Notes: a model not told the origin generated them from the letters alone. A stretch of 64,000 nucleotides of DNA from Burkholderia paludis (GCF_000732615.1 NZ_JPGL01000035.1:1-64000), one strand, 5' to 3'. Numbered from the stretch's first letter, positions 26,873-36,557 are shown. Program-made: numbers and translations.

Positions 26873-28857
26873 AGGCGCGCACGATGGTGGTCGATGCCGG
26901 TTCGCGCGCGTGGGCGCTGCCGGCGCTGCTCGCGGCGGCGACGCTGTGGGCCGTCGTCCATACGCTGTCCACGCAGCTTCCCGCCGCGCAATGGGCCGGC
27001 GTGCTGACGGGCGGCGCGGACGTGTCGCTGGCGCAGCTCGTCGTGCGCTACGCGTGGCTGCCGCGCGTCGTCGTGTCGATCACGACGGGCGCGGCACTCG
27101 CGCTCGCCGGCGTCGTGTTCCAGCAGGTGCTGCGCAATCCGCTCGCCGAGCCGCTGACGCTCGGCGTGTCGTCGGGCGCGTCGCTCGCGCTGTCGGCCGC
27201 GTCGATCATGGCGCCGGCGCTGGTGGCGGGCGACCGCTTCGCGGTCGCGCTCGGCGGCGCCACGCTGGCGATCGCGGCGACCCTCGCGCTGACGTGGCGC
27301 AAGGGTTTCGCGCCCGTGTCGGTGACGCTCGCCGGCATGGTCGTGAGCCTGTACGGCGGCGCGCTCGCGGTGCTGCTGGCGATCGTGAACGAGCGCTCGC
27401 TGGTCGCGGTGTTCATCTGGGGCGCGGGCTCGCTCGTGCAGAACGGCTGGGAGGTCGCGGCATGGCTCGTGCCGCGCGTGGCCGGCTGCATGATCGCCGC
27501 GTGGCTGCTTGCGCGGCCGCTGGCGCTGTTCGCGCTCGACGATCGCGGCGCGCGCCAGCTCGGGCTGTCGGTGACGGCCGTGCGGCTCGTCGCGCTCGCG
27601 ATCGCCGTGAGTCTGAGCGCACTCGCGACGAGCGCGGTCGGCGTGATCGGCTTCATCGGGCTCGGCGGCCCCGCGCTCGCGCGGCTCGCGGGCGCGCGCC
27701 GGCTGCGCGACCAGCTCGCGTGGGCGCCGTGCATCGGCGCGCTGCTGCTCACGCTCGCGGACCAGCTCGTCCAATGCCTGCCCGGCGTACTGGGCGAACG
27801 GCTGCCGACCGGCGCGGCGCTGGCGCTGCTCGGCGGTCCGCTGCTGCTCGCGATGCTGCGGCGCGTCCGTACGGGCGGGGTGCGCGCGGCGATGGATACG
27901 CACGACACGCGACGCCGTTCCGTTGCCCGGTTCGCCCTGCCGGGCGTCGTCGTGCTCGCGCTGGCCGTGTGGGTCTCGCTGCATTTCGCGGTGACGATCG
28001 ACGGGTGGCAATGGACGCCCGCCGCGCAATGGCCGGCCGTCGCGTTCTGGCGCGTGCCGCGTCTGGCCGCGTCGCTCGGCGCGGGCGTGATGGTCGCGCT
28101 GGCCGGCACCGTGCTGCAGCGCCTGACCGGCAATCCGATGGCGAGCCCCGACCTGCTCGGCGTGAGCGGCGGGGCGATGCTCGGGCTCCTGGTCGTCGCG
28201 CTCGGCGCGGGCGTTCCGTCCGCGCCCCTGCTGCTCGGCGGCGCGTCGGCGGGCGCGCTCGCGTGCCTGGCGGCGATCATGGCGTTCGGCCGCCGCGCCG
28301 GCTTCGCGCCGGACCGGATGCTGCTCGTCGGCATGGCGATCAGCGCGTTCTCGCAGGCCGCGATCGTGCTCGCGACCGCGCGCGGCGGCGTGCAGGCCGA
28401 GCTGCTGCGCGCGCTGCTGTTCGGTTCGACCTACGTGGTCCTGCCGCAGACCGCGATCGCCGTCTGGGTCTGCGCCGTGGCGGCGGGCGCGCTCGCGTGG
28501 CTGGCGTTGCGCTGGCTCGACATCCTGCCGCTCGGCGCGGATGTGGCCACCGCGCTCGGCGTGCGCGCGAGCCATGCGCGCGCCGCGCTGTTCGCGGTGG
28601 CCGCGATCCTGACGGCCGGCGCGACGATCGTGATCGGACCGATGTCGTTCGTCGGGCTGATGGCGCCGCATTTCGCGCGGCTGCTCGGTTTCACGCGCGC
28701 GCGCTCGCAGCTCGTGATCGCGGCGCTCGTCGGCGGGCTGCTGATGGTGGCCGCCGACTGGCTCGGCCGCAACCTGCTGTTTCCGCAGCAGTTGCCGGCC
28801 GGTATTCTCGCGACGCTGGTCGGCGGACCCTACCTGCTCTGGCTGTTGCGACGATGA
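26869..28857 (+). CDS. fhuB: Siderophore ABC permease, fused double-length (FhuB/OrbD-like)
   Basis: A 662-residue membrane protein made of two FecCD-type permease halves. Each half has the characteristic block: LPRVVVSITTGAALALAG with NPLAEPLTLGVSSGAS in the first, VPRLAASLGAGVMVALAG with NPMASPDLLGVSGGAM in the second. Each half closes with the coupling and last-span region (GVIGFIGLGGPALARL; MSFVGLMAPHFARLLG). About twenty membrane spans are expected. This FhuB-style fusion supplies both halves of the importer. The start overlaps the binding-protein stop. Confidence 0.94.
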   Translation: MKARTMVVDAGSRAWALPALLAAATLWAVVHTLSTQLPAAQWAGVLTGGADVSLAQLVVRYAWLPRVVVSITTGAALALAGVVFQQVLRNPLAEPLTLGVSSGASLALSAASIMAPALVAGDRFAVALGGATLAIAATLALTWRKGFAPVSVTLAGMVVSLYGGALAVLLAIVNERSLVAVFIWGAGSLVQNGWEVAAWLVPRVAGCMIAAWLLARPLALFALDDRGARQLGLSVTAVRLVALAIAVSLSALATSAVGVIGFIGLGGPALARLAGARRLRDQLAWAPCIGALLLTLADQLVQCLPGVLGERLPTGAALALLGGPLLLAMLRRVRTGGVRAAMDTHDTRRRSVARFALPGVVVLALAVWVSLHFAVTIDGWQWTPAAQWPAVAFWRVPRLAASLGAGVMVALAGTVLQRLTGNPMASPDLLGVSGGAMLGLLVVALGAGVPSAPLLLGGASAGALACLAAIMAFGRRAGFAPDRMLLVGMAISAFSQAAIVLATARGGVQAELLRALLFGSTYVVLPQTAIAVWVCAVAAGALAWLALRWLDILPLGADVATALGVRASHARAALFAVAAILTAGATIVIGPMSFVGLMAPHFARLLGFTRARSQLVIAALVGGLLMVAADWLGRNLLFPQQLPAGILATLVGGPYLLWLLRR

Positions 28858-28951
28858 CGCCGACGGCAAGCCTGAACCCCACTACAACTGATGGCGGCAC
28901 GCCGCCCGTCGCGCGAGCGGCAGGGCGGCGTCGCACGCGCAAGGACACCCC

Positions 28952-30583
28952 ATGTCGCTGTTTCGTTTCCTGACCGGAAGTTTTCGCTGGATCCTGCCGT
29001 TCGCGTTGCTGACGAGCCTCGCGAGCGGGATCGGCAACGCGATGCTGATCGCGCTGATCAACCAGGCGCTCGGCGCGTCGCCCGAACGTCTCGTCGCGCT
29101 CGGCTGGCGCTTCGCGGCCGTCGTCGTCGCGGTGCTCGCCGCGCGCGCCGTGTCGCAGATGCTGTTCATGTCGCTCGGCCAGCGCGCGAAGGCGATGCTG
29201 CGCATGCGCACGATCCGCCGCATCGGCGATGCGTCGTACCCCGATCTCGAACGGTTCGGCAGCGCGAAATCGCTGTCGGTGCTCACGCAGGATCTCGACA
29301 CGATCGTCGTGTTTTTCGTCAACCTGCCGACGATCGCGATGCAGGGCGCGGTCGTCGCCGGCTGTCTCGCGTACCTCGGCTATCTGTCGTGGCAGATCCT
29401 GCTGTTCGCCGCCGTCACGATCGGCATCGCGATGCTCGGCTTCCGCGTGGTCCAGGGGCGCGCGCTGACCGACCTGCGCGATTCGCGCCGGCGCGAGGAC
29501 GATCTCGTGCGCCACTTCCGCGCGTTGTTCGACGGCGCCAAGGAACTGAAGCTGCATCGCGCGCGGCGCGACGCGTTCGTCGGCGAGATGCTCGAACCGG
29601 GCGTCGAGGCCGTGCGCGTGCAGCGTACGCGCGGCTACACGCTGTATGCCGCGGCGGCGAGCTGGGGCAACCTGGTCCTGTTTGCGTTCATCGGCCTCAC
29701 GCTGTTCGTGCTCGCGCGCTGGTACGCGATCGATGCGCACGTCGCGTCCGGCTACGCGATGGTGTTCCTGTACATGATCATGCCGATCGAAGGGCTGCTT
29801 GCGGCGATTCCGTCGATCAGCATCGCGCGCGTCGCGTTCGAGCGCATCGAGCAGCTCGATGCCGCGCTGCCGCGCGAGCCGGCCGACGGTGCGCGGCCCG
29901 GGCGCGCATTCGGGCGGATCGTGCTCGACGGCGTGACGCATCGCTATGTGCGCGACGGCGAGGCGTTCACGCTCGGGCCGATCGACCTGTCGTTCGTGCC
30001 GGGCGAAACGGTGTTCCTGATCGGCGGCAACGGCAGCGGCAAGACGACGCTCGCGAAGCTGATCACGGGGCTGTACGCGCCGGAAGGCGGGCGGATCCTG
30101 CTCGACGGCGAGCCGGTCGACGCGGCGTCGCGCGAGCGCTACCGGCACCTGTTCTCGGCCGTGTTCAGCGATTTCTTCCTGTTCGAGCGGCTGTTCGGGA
30201 TCGATGCGGCCGAGCGCCAGCGCGCGCGCACGCTGCTCGAAGCGCTGCAGTTGTCGCACAAGGTCGCGATCGACGGCGGCGCGTTCTCGACGCTCGACCT
30301 GTCGCAGGGGCAGCGCAAGCGGCTCGCGCTGCTGGTCGCGTATCTGGAGGACCGGCCGTTCTACGTATTCGACGAATGGGCGGCCGACCAGGATCCGCTT
30401 TTCAGGGACGTGTTCTACCGGCAACTGTTGCCGGAACTCAAGGCGCGCGGCAAGACGGTGCTGGTGATCTCGCACGACGATCGATATTTCGCGCTGGCCG
30501 ATCGCAGCGTGAAGCTCGACTACGGGCAGATCGTCGCCCGGTCCGACGCCGCGGCGCCGCATTCGATGGTATCTCCGACATGA
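28952..30583 (+). CDS. Cyclic-peptide-type ABC exporter (PvdE/OrbE/SyrD-like)
   Basis: A 543-residue half-transporter with about six membrane spans in its first 300 residues and a C-terminal ATPase domain: Walker A GGNGSGKTT, signature LSQGQRKRLAL, Walker B FYVFDEWAADQDP and switch His in VISHDD. The FDEWAADQDP block is the mark of the PvdE/SyrD family, which exports peptide siderophore precursors and lipopeptides. Sitting inside an uptake operon, it matches OrbE of ornibactin clusters. No peptide synthetase is present in the window. Ninety-four bases separate it from fhuB; fhuC overlaps its end (ATGA). Confidence 0.92.
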   Translation: MSLFRFLTGSFRWILPFALLTSLASGIGNAMLIALINQALGASPERLVALGWRFAAVVVAVLAARAVSQMLFMSLGQRAKAMLRMRTIRRIGDASYPDLERFGSAKSLSVLTQDLDTIVVFFVNLPTIAMQGAVVAGCLAYLGYLSWQILLFAAVTIGIAMLGFRVVQGRALTDLRDSRRREDDLVRHFRALFDGAKELKLHRARRDAFVGEMLEPGVEAVRVQRTRGYTLYAAAASWGNLVLFAFIGLTLFVLARWYAIDAHVASGYAMVFLYMIMPIEGLLAAIPSISIARVAFERIEQLDAALPREPADGARPGRAFGRIVLDGVTHRYVRDGEAFTLGPIDLSFVPGETVFLIGGNGSGKTTLAKLITGLYAPEGGRILLDGEPVDAASRERYRHLFSAVFSDFFLFERLFGIDAAERQRARTLLEALQLSHKVAIDGGAFSTLDLSQGQRKRLALLVAYLEDRPFYVFDEWAADQDPLFRDVFYRQLLPELKARGKTVLVISHDDRYFALADRSVKLDYGQIVARSDAAAPHSMVSPT

Positions 30584-31437
30584 ATCCGATTGCTTCCGCA
30601 CCGGCGCAGGCTTGCGCGCCGGACTCATCGACGGCCGCCGCAACGCGGGCTGCCGCGCCGCACACGCCGTTCTTCGCACTCGAACGCGTGTCGTTCGAAG
30701 CGGCCGGGCGCGTGCTGCTGCACCCGGTCGATCTCGCGTTCGAACGCGGCAGCGTGGTTGGCCTGCTCGGCCACAACGGCTCGGGCAAGTCGACGCTGGT
30801 GAAGCTGCTGGCCCGTCAGCAGCAGCCGTCGGGCGGCACGATTCGCCTGCAGGCGCGGCCGCTCGACGCCTGGGCGAACCGCGCGCTGGCGCGCGCCATT
30901 GCGTATCTGCCGCAGCATCTGCCCGCGACCGACGGCCTGACCGTGCGCGAACTCGTCGCGCTCGGCCGCTATCCGTGGCATGGTGCGCTCGGCCGGTTCG
31001 GCGACGACGATCGTGCGATGGTCGACGAAGCGCTGCGCGCGACGGACGTCGCGACATTCGCGGACCGCGCGGCGGACAGCCTGTCGGGCGGCGAGCGGCA
31101 GCGCGCGTGGCTGGCGATGCTCGTCGCGCAGCGCAGCGAGTGCCTGCTGCTCGACGAGCCGATCTCGGCGCTCGACGTGCGGCACCAGATCGAGGTGCTG
31201 GCGCTGGTGCGCACACTCGCGCTCGAACGCGGGCTGTGCGTGGTCGTCGTGCTGCACGACGTGAATCTCGCCGCGCGCTATTGCGACAGGCTCGTGGCGT
31301 TGCGGCAGGGGCGGGTGGTGATCGAGGGGACGCCGGACACCTTCATGCGCGAAGAGGTGCTGACGAGCGTCTACGATATCCGGATGGGAACCGTCGCGCA
31401 TCCGATGGGGCACGGGCGTATCGGGTTTGCGTACTAG
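30580..31437 (+). CDS. fhuC: Siderophore ABC ATPase (FhuC/OrbC-like)
   Basis: A 285-residue ATPase with Walker A GHNGSGKST, Q-loop AYLPQHLPA, signature LSGGERQRAW, Walker B LLLDEPISALD and switch His in VVVLHDVNLA. The TVRELVALGRYPWHG segment is diagnostic for the FhuC/FepC family. It energises the FhuB-like permease. The start overlaps the exporter stop. It is the last gene of the operon and is convergent with the radical SAM gene. Confidence 0.94.
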   Translation: MNPIASAPAQACAPDSSTAAATRAAAPHTPFFALERVSFEAAGRVLLHPVDLAFERGSVVGLLGHNGSGKSTLVKLLARQQQPSGGTIRLQARPLDAWANRALARAIAYLPQHLPATDGLTVRELVALGRYPWHGALGRFGDDDRAMVDEALRATDVATFADRAADSLSGGERQRAWLAMLVAQRSECLLLDEPISALDVRHQIEVLALVRTLALERGLCVVVVLHDVNLAARYCDRLVALRQGRVVIEGTPDTFMREEVLTSVYDIRMGTVAHPMGHGRIGFAY

Positions 31438-31596
31438 GCCGTCGCGGATCGTTCGGCGCGCCGCCGGCGTGCTCGCCGCGACACGCGGGCGACGACGAGC
31501 CGATGCGGCGAGCCGGCCCGGGAGGGCACGGAAGGGCGCGACACCGGCAGCCCGCCGCGCCGGATGTCGCCGTGCATCGGCAGGCGGGCTGCGCTG

Positions 31597-33756
31597 TTAC
31601 GGTGAAGTACGCGAGCGCGCGACATCGGCTGGCCGCGCCGCGGAGCCGGCGCGTACGTCCGCGATCACGCGTCGAACGGCCAGTGCCAGCGGCTCGACCT
31701 CGCTGACCCCGAGGGTGAGCTTCGCAGCGAGCAGCGCCGCGAGCTGCTCGAGTTGCGCGAACGCGTAGCCGGGGTCTGCCGTGATGACGTTCACGAACGC
31801 CATGCTTCGACGATATCCCGCCCGGATGTCGATGCGGACGTCGCTCGGGAACCGCTGGCGCAGCGCGTCGCGAACCTGGTCGATATCGATTTCCCGGGGT
31901 TCCGCGCGCCGGCCTTTTCGAGGCTGAACGTCGGGCATGAACAGATAGGCGCTGACGCGCACTTCCGGGCCGTCGACGGCGCTGACATATGCGCCCTGAC
32001 GATAGGCGAGCACGGCGAGCCGCTTGCGCCGCTCGAGCCCCGATACCAGGACGCATGCGCCGGCGACGATTGTCTGGCCTTCGCCGATCATCTGCCCGAA
32101 TCGGGCCGCTCGCTCGCCGGAATCCTCGTGTCGTCCGAACTGCAGCGCGAGCCGTGGAATCCTGTCGATCTCCGCGCCGAGCCGCTTCCTGATCGACAGC
32201 ATGGCCGCCTCGTTCACGTGCTCGAACACGACTTCTGCCGCGAGCGGGCGACCGGCCGCATAGGCCGTGAGCCACTGCCGGATTCCGGCGAGTTCGTCCG
32301 GCGCGCCATCGCCCTGCAATTCCAGCGTGACGAGGACGACATCGCCATGCAGACAGGTGCTGGCGGCCGGATGGGGCGCCACCCGAACCAGGCTGCGGGC
32401 GTCGTCCGCGCTTGACGCGCGTACCGCCGCCAGCAGGAAGACGTCATGCGCGTGGATGCCGCCCGGTACCACATACGCGCCGTTCTTCCAGGCCAACGCG
32501 CGCAGCTCCGGAAACAGGTCGTCCGCTTCGTATCCCGTCGCGATCACCGAGCGGCCGAGCGCCGTCAGCTCGCGAGGCGACCCGCCGCCCGACAATCGCG
32601 GGCCGGCAACGCCTTCTTCCTTGAACAGGTGCTGCCACCCGGACGAATACTCGGCATCAGGCGCCCAGGACGGCAGCAATTGGGCGAGGTAGGCGTCCGC
32701 ATCCGCGATGGTTTCGAACTTCGCGACCATCACGCACTCACCGCTGTTGTTGCCGGAGAATGCCTGCCACACGCTGACGGAAGGCGTGGGCCGGGGGCGA
32801 TATGCGTTCGCTTCGCGACGCGCGCAACCGCGCCGCGCGCTTGGCTGCGCGAGGCGCGCACGCTCGTTCCGCCACCCGTGCAGAATTTCCTCGGCGCGGG
32901 TCGCGGGCAGGCCGCCGTCGTGGAACGAGCATCCCTGCATGCGTTGATCGGGCGTGATGGATACGAAGTCCAGACCTGCGCCGCAGTCGCCGCTCCCATC
33001 GGCGCCATCGAAGAGCCGGGGGACGGGAACCGCGTCGCCGAAGCACACCGACAGCCGGCAAGCGATCGGCGAATCCTGCACGATGTCCGCAAGCTGCGCG
33101 CGGCCGCGGGGCGAAAGGTGCCGGCGCAAATCGGGGCCGACGTACGACAGCAACGAGACATCGTGGCAACCCAGCGCAGCCAGTTCGGCCAGCAGCGCGG
33201 GAAGGCCCGGCAGCACGGCGTCATCGACGATCAGGTTGGCGCCCCACCTTTGCCCGTAGTCCGACAGGACCGTACCCGCATCGCGCCAGCGCACGTCGTC
33301 GTAGAGCGAGACGCGAACCTGGCCGAAGCGGCCGGAATAGGGCGCGAACGTGCTGCGCCGGATCAGCGTTCCGTTGGTCGTGACGTTCAGTGCAAGCGGG
33401 GTGGTGTGGTAGAGGATGTCGACCAGCTCGGCAAATCCGCGGAACGCGAATGGCTCGCCGCCGCCGAAGGCGACTTCCAGCGTGCCTGCCGCGCTGAGGC
33501 CGCGCAGGACGTCGGCGGCCGACTGAACCGACCAGACGCTCTCGCGCTGCAGGTCGCGTGAACAGAAATCGCAGGACAGATTGCACTTGTTCGTTATCCC
33601 GAACATCGCGACCCGGGGGGCGACGCGCCGCAAGTGGCCGGTTGCCGCATTCTCGATCCGGACGTGCGTGCCCGTCGCCGGGTGGAAGCGCAGCAGGGCG
33701 CCGTCCAGCGGATATTCCCTGAATGCGTTGCGATCGGAATGCGTGGAAATCGACAT
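31597..33756 (-). CDS. Radical SAM protein with SPASM-like cysteines fused to a long unknown domain
   Basis: A 719-residue protein from MSISTHSDR (AGAGAG upstream); an earlier ATG at 33792 lacks a ribosome-binding site. The radical SAM core has CX3CX2C at C58, C62 and C65 (ITNKCNLSCDFCSRD), the GGGEP motif at 98-102 and TTNGT at 126-130. Cysteines at 258, 276, 311 and 341 could hold a SPASM or Twitch auxiliary cluster. Residues ~343 to 719 match no family I recognise. Within them AWKNGAYV and AYRQGAYV recur in similar surroundings, hinting at an internal repeat. It is convergent with fhuC and apparently monocistronic. The substrate is unknown. Confidence 0.8.
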   Translation of the reverse strand: MSISTHSDRNAFREYPLDGALLRFHPATGTHVRIENAATGHLRRVAPRVAMFGITNKCNLSCDFCSRDLQRESVWSVQSAADVLRGLSAAGTLEVAFGGGEPFAFRGFAELVDILYHTTPLALNVTTNGTLIRRSTFAPYSGRFGQVRVSLYDDVRWRDAGTVLSDYGQRWGANLIVDDAVLPGLPALLAELAALGCHDVSLLSYVGPDLRRHLSPRGRAQLADIVQDSPIACRLSVCFGDAVPVPRLFDGADGSGDCGAGLDFVSITPDQRMQGCSFHDGGLPATRAEEILHGWRNERARLAQPSARRGCARREANAYRPRPTPSVSVWQAFSGNNSGECVMVAKFETIADADAYLAQLLPSWAPDAEYSSGWQHLFKEEGVAGPRLSGGGSPRELTALGRSVIATGYEADDLFPELRALAWKNGAYVVPGGIHAHDVFLLAAVRASSADDARSLVRVAPHPAASTCLHGDVVLVTLELQGDGAPDELAGIRQWLTAYAAGRPLAAEVVFEHVNEAAMLSIRKRLGAEIDRIPRLALQFGRHEDSGERAARFGQMIGEGQTIVAGACVLVSGLERRKRLAVLAYRQGAYVSAVDGPEVRVSAYLFMPDVQPRKGRRAEPREIDIDQVRDALRQRFPSDVRIDIRAGYRRSMAFVNVITADPGYAFAQLEQLAALLAAKLTLGVSEVEPLALAVRRVIADVRAGSAARPADVARSRTSP

Positions 33757-34197
33757 CGGCGAGGCTCTCTGTTTTTTGTCCAGGGCCGCCATGAATCATG
33801 GTGCGCGCCTTGGCTTTTGAATTGACTCGCGTAGCCGCCGCGTGCCCGCGCTGGGTGAGCGTGGCGAACCGGTGTTGACGGGTTTCCGGCCAGACGGGTG
33901 TGCCCGGATTCATGGCGCGGTTTCGCTCGCGGGTACCGGCTGTCGCGCTCGTCAAGGTCGCTTTCTCGAGTCGGAGCCGACGGCCGACAAGCCTGGCTAC
34001 TGGAGAGTCGGTGCGAGTATAACAGCGGCCTCGGTTGCCTTCTGCAGGCGGTGCCGATCTGCGGCGGAATGCCGTGACCGGTCGGCTGCTCCGGCCACTC
34101 GCGCTTTCCTGTCCGCGTGGATCGTTCGGGTCCCACCTCGGTCATTGCGCGTCGGGCGCGCAACGATGCACGGTAGATCTGCCGGTATTCGCCAGCG
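33757..34197. other. Intergenic, no supported gene
   Basis: About 440 bases upstream of the radical SAM gene and past the YeeE pair. It holds only short frames without motifs; the radical SAM promoter must lie here. I see no clear -35/-10 pair or hairpin. Confidence 0.5.
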
Positions 34198-34641
34198 TCA
34201 TGAATTGCGATCCGGCTCGGTCGCCTTTGAATCGACGAGTCGATACAGTCCCCATCCGGCAATCATGGAGGGCAGGAAGTAGACGGCCTCGATGTCGGGC
34301 TGGGCGAGCAGGGCGATCGCGGGGCCGGGGCAATACCCGGCCGCGCCCCATCCAAGGCCGAAAATCGCCGCGCCTGCAATGAGTTTGCGATCGACGGCGC
34401 GTTCCGCCGGCAGATCGAAGCGTCCGCCGGACAAAGGCGCGCCGCGTGTCAGTACGAAATGGAAGCCGACTCGCGCGATCGCGAAGGCCGCGCCGAGGAC
34501 GAACAGGAGACTGCCGTCCCATTGCCCGGTGACGTCGAGAAAGCCAAGCACCTTCTCTGGGCGAGTCATGCCGGACAGCGCGAGGCCGACGCCAAACAGA
34601 AGCCCGCAGACGAAGGTCGTCAGGTATTCCGGTGCCTTCAT
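34198..34641 (-). CDS. YeeE/YedE-family membrane protein, second half (sulfur transport)
   Basis: A 147-residue inner-membrane protein with about four spans. It has FVCGLLFGVGLALSGMTRPEKVLGFLD and GLGWGAAGYCPGPAI, whose conserved Cys lines the transport path in YeeE-type thiosulfate channels. It starts by ATGA overlap with the first-half gene upstream, so the two form one split transporter. Related split pairs occur next to bigR in other proteobacteria. The likely cargo is thiosulfate or another reduced sulfur species. Confidence 0.88.
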   Translation of the reverse strand: MKAPEYLTTFVCGLLFGVGLALSGMTRPEKVLGFLDVTGQWDGSLLFVLGAAFAIARVGFHFVLTRGAPLSGGRFDLPAERAVDRKLIAGAAIFGLGWGAAGYCPGPAIALLAQPDIEAVYFLPSMIAGWGLYRLVDSKATEPDRNS

Positions 34642-35096
34642 CTCAGTCCGATCACATGACGCACCACATAGGTGGACACCATCGCTGTCGCCAGAAACGT
34701 GCCGGTCGCGACGGCCGAGCGACGCGACCGGCGAGCAAGCCCGCATACGCCGTGTCCGCTCGTACAACCGTTGGCGAGCGCGGTGCCGAAGCCCGTCGCG
34801 AGGCCGGCCGCAATCAGCAGGACCGGAGAGAATCCGGGGCGCGCGTGCGGCGCCCACCCGGCATGCCCGATCGAGCGAGCGATTGCGTACCAGACGGCCG
34901 CGCCGGCGACCAGGCCGGACAGAAATACTGCCCGCCACGCGGCCCCGGATCGCGGCCCCCAGATGAACCGACGGGCGATGCCGCTGATTCCGGCGATCTT
35001 TCCGTTGGACCAGAGAAGCAGGGTTGCCGACAGCCCGATCAGCAATCCGCCGGCGAGTGCGCTCCAGGGCGTCAAGGATGTCGCCATCGTTTCCAT
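34638..35096 (-). CDS. YeeE/YedE-family membrane protein, first half (sulfur transport)
   Basis: A 152-residue membrane protein with LAGGLLIGLSATLLLWSNGKIAGISGI and GFGTALANGCTSGHGVCGLARRS, the signature of YeeE/YedE proteins with its conserved Cys residues. The start METMATSL follows GGGGGA; MATSL nine bases later is possible. Its stop overlaps the second-half gene. The FadL-like gene lies upstream on the same strand, 83 bases away, probably in one operon. Confidence 0.88.
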   Translation of the reverse strand: METMATSLTPWSALAGGLLIGLSATLLLWSNGKIAGISGIARRFIWGPRSGAAWRAVFLSGLVAGAAVWYAIARSIGHAGWAPHARPGFSPVLLIAAGLATGFGTALANGCTSGHGVCGLARRSRRSAVATGTFLATAMVSTYVVRHVIGLR

Positions 35097-35179
35097 TTCC
35101 CCCAATGCAAGGCCGCGTGATGCGATGTCGCGCAATCCGGGCAGGCGCGCGGGCGCCGGCCGCTGCCGGCCCGCCGGAC

Positions 35180-36430
35180 TCAGAATTGCCTGCCGAACGA
35201 GAGGCCCACCACGTCCTCGGAAAGATGCACGTTCGCGTTGCCCCCGCCAAAGGCCGCGGGAATCGAGTTGTCGCCGTCGACGGTCTTCCTGAACGCATGC
35301 CCGTAAAACACGCCGAACGACGTCTTTGCATCGGTCTTCCACGTGGCGCCGACGGTCGCCTGATCCTGCACGACCCCCGGCGCGAGGATGTTCAGGAACG
35401 TCTCGGTGCTGGCCACCGGCTGGCTCGAATGGCTGTAGCCGGCGCGGAGCGTCAGATGGCTCGTGACGTCGTAGCTGGTGCCGATCTTGATCACGTTGGT
35501 ATTGCGCCAGCCGAAGCCCGGGCCGTTGGCGGAGCCGAGGGCATTGCCGGCAGACAGGTTGGCGAGCGGATTCGCGATCGCGTTCACGTTGCCGTACAGG
35601 ATGCGCTGGAAGTCGGCGGCCACGGTCCAGGCCGGCGTGACCTTCCAGGAGAAGCCGATGCCGTAGTTTTCCGGAATGTCGAACGAACCGCCGTCCGCGA
35701 AGAGGCCTTTGTATTTGTCGAAGCGGCCGTGGATCTTCGACGCCCATGTCACGCCGACCGTCAGTGTCGGCGTGATTTCGCCGGTATAGCCGAGGTGAAC
35801 GCCCACGCCGACCGTCGAATCGGCGCCCCGGTCGGTCACGTTGTCGGGCGCGGCCGACATCGCCGTGAACGGCTGCAGGCCGCTTGCGGTAAAGCGTTGA
35901 TAGGCAAGGTTCAGGCCGATGCCGAATGCGTGCCGGTCAAACAGCTTGTAGGCAATCGTCGGGGAGAGGAACACCTGCTCGAGATCCACGCCAGCCGATC
36001 CCGAGGCGCCGAACGCGCGAAACGGGTTGTTGGCGTAGCCGGTGTCGAGGCCGCCGTTCGCGTACAGTGCAAGGCCGGCATATGCGTTCGGCAGAAACTG
36101 GTAGGTCACGCCGAATTCCGGCAGGGCGAAGATCGAGCGGTTGTTGCCGGCGTAACTGCCGTTCACGCCGTATCCGTTGCCCGACACGTCCGCACCGCGC
36201 TTGGGCAGGAAGAGGCTGATATCGCCGTCGAACCGGTTGCCGACGAAGGCGATGCCTGCGGGGTTGGCGGCGGCGGCGAGTGCGTCCTGGCTCAGGCCGA
36301 TGCCGACGCCGGCCATGCCCTGCGACGCGACCCCGTAGCCATTGGAAAAGTAACCGTTGGTGGCCCACGCAAAGCCCGGTGCTGCGACGACGACGCCAAC
36401 GAATGCGCAAGTGATCCCTTGTAGCCTCAT
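35180..36430 (-). CDS. OmpP1/FadL-family outer-membrane transporter
   Basis: A 416-residue outer-membrane protein. Signal peptide TCAFVGVVVAAPGFAWA is followed directly by TNGYFSNGYGVASQGMAGVG, the N-terminal hatch motif of FadL proteins, then NPAGIAFVGNRFDGDI and a barrel ending in aromatic Phe (SFGRQF). The start is chosen by GGGGAAACGC before the ATG. FadL proteins admit hydrophobic compounds such as fatty acids or aromatics. Here it lies in a likely operon with a split YeeE/YedE transporter and divergent from a BigR-like sulfur sensor, so a role with a sulfur compound is possible but inferred. Confidence 0.9.
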   Translation of the reverse strand: MRLQGITCAFVGVVVAAPGFAWATNGYFSNGYGVASQGMAGVGIGLSQDALAAAANPAGIAFVGNRFDGDISLFLPKRGADVSGNGYGVNGSYAGNNRSIFALPEFGVTYQFLPNAYAGLALYANGGLDTGYANNPFRAFGASGSAGVDLEQVFLSPTIAYKLFDRHAFGIGLNLAYQRFTASGLQPFTAMSAAPDNVTDRGADSTVGVGVHLGYTGEITPTLTVGVTWASKIHGRFDKYKGLFADGGSFDIPENYGIGFSWKVTPAWTVAADFQRILYGNVNAIANPLANLSAGNALGSANGPGFGWRNTNVIKIGTSYDVTSHLTLRAGYSHSSQPVASTETFLNILAPGVVQDQATVGATWKTDAKTSFGVFYGHAFRKTVDGDNSIPAAFGGGNANVHLSEDVVGLSFGRQF

Positions 36431-36514
36431 GCGTTTCCCCGAATAATGTTTGGAACAGTTATCAGGGACGAAGTCTATGCAGGCGGTCTTGCACCTCAAA
36501 CCAAGCATTTCACA

Positions 36515-36545
36515 TAAGCTTTTGATAGATTATAAAAACATAAAA
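36515..36545. promoter_or_regulatory. A+T-rich candidate BigR operator
   Basis: The divergent region between the FadL-like gene and bigR contains an unusually A+T-rich block, TAAGCTTTTGATAGATTATA, followed by AAAACATAAAATG, in otherwise G+C-rich DNA. BigR-type repressors bind A+T-rich imperfect palindromes overlapping their promoters. The site is proposed by position and composition only. Confidence 0.4.
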
Positions 36546-36557
36546 TGGTGATGTCCG

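Noticed and set aside
26512..28869. A 785-residue minus-strand frame
   Set aside because: Antisense shadow of the FhuB-like permease; composition is Arg/Gln/His-rich without domains.
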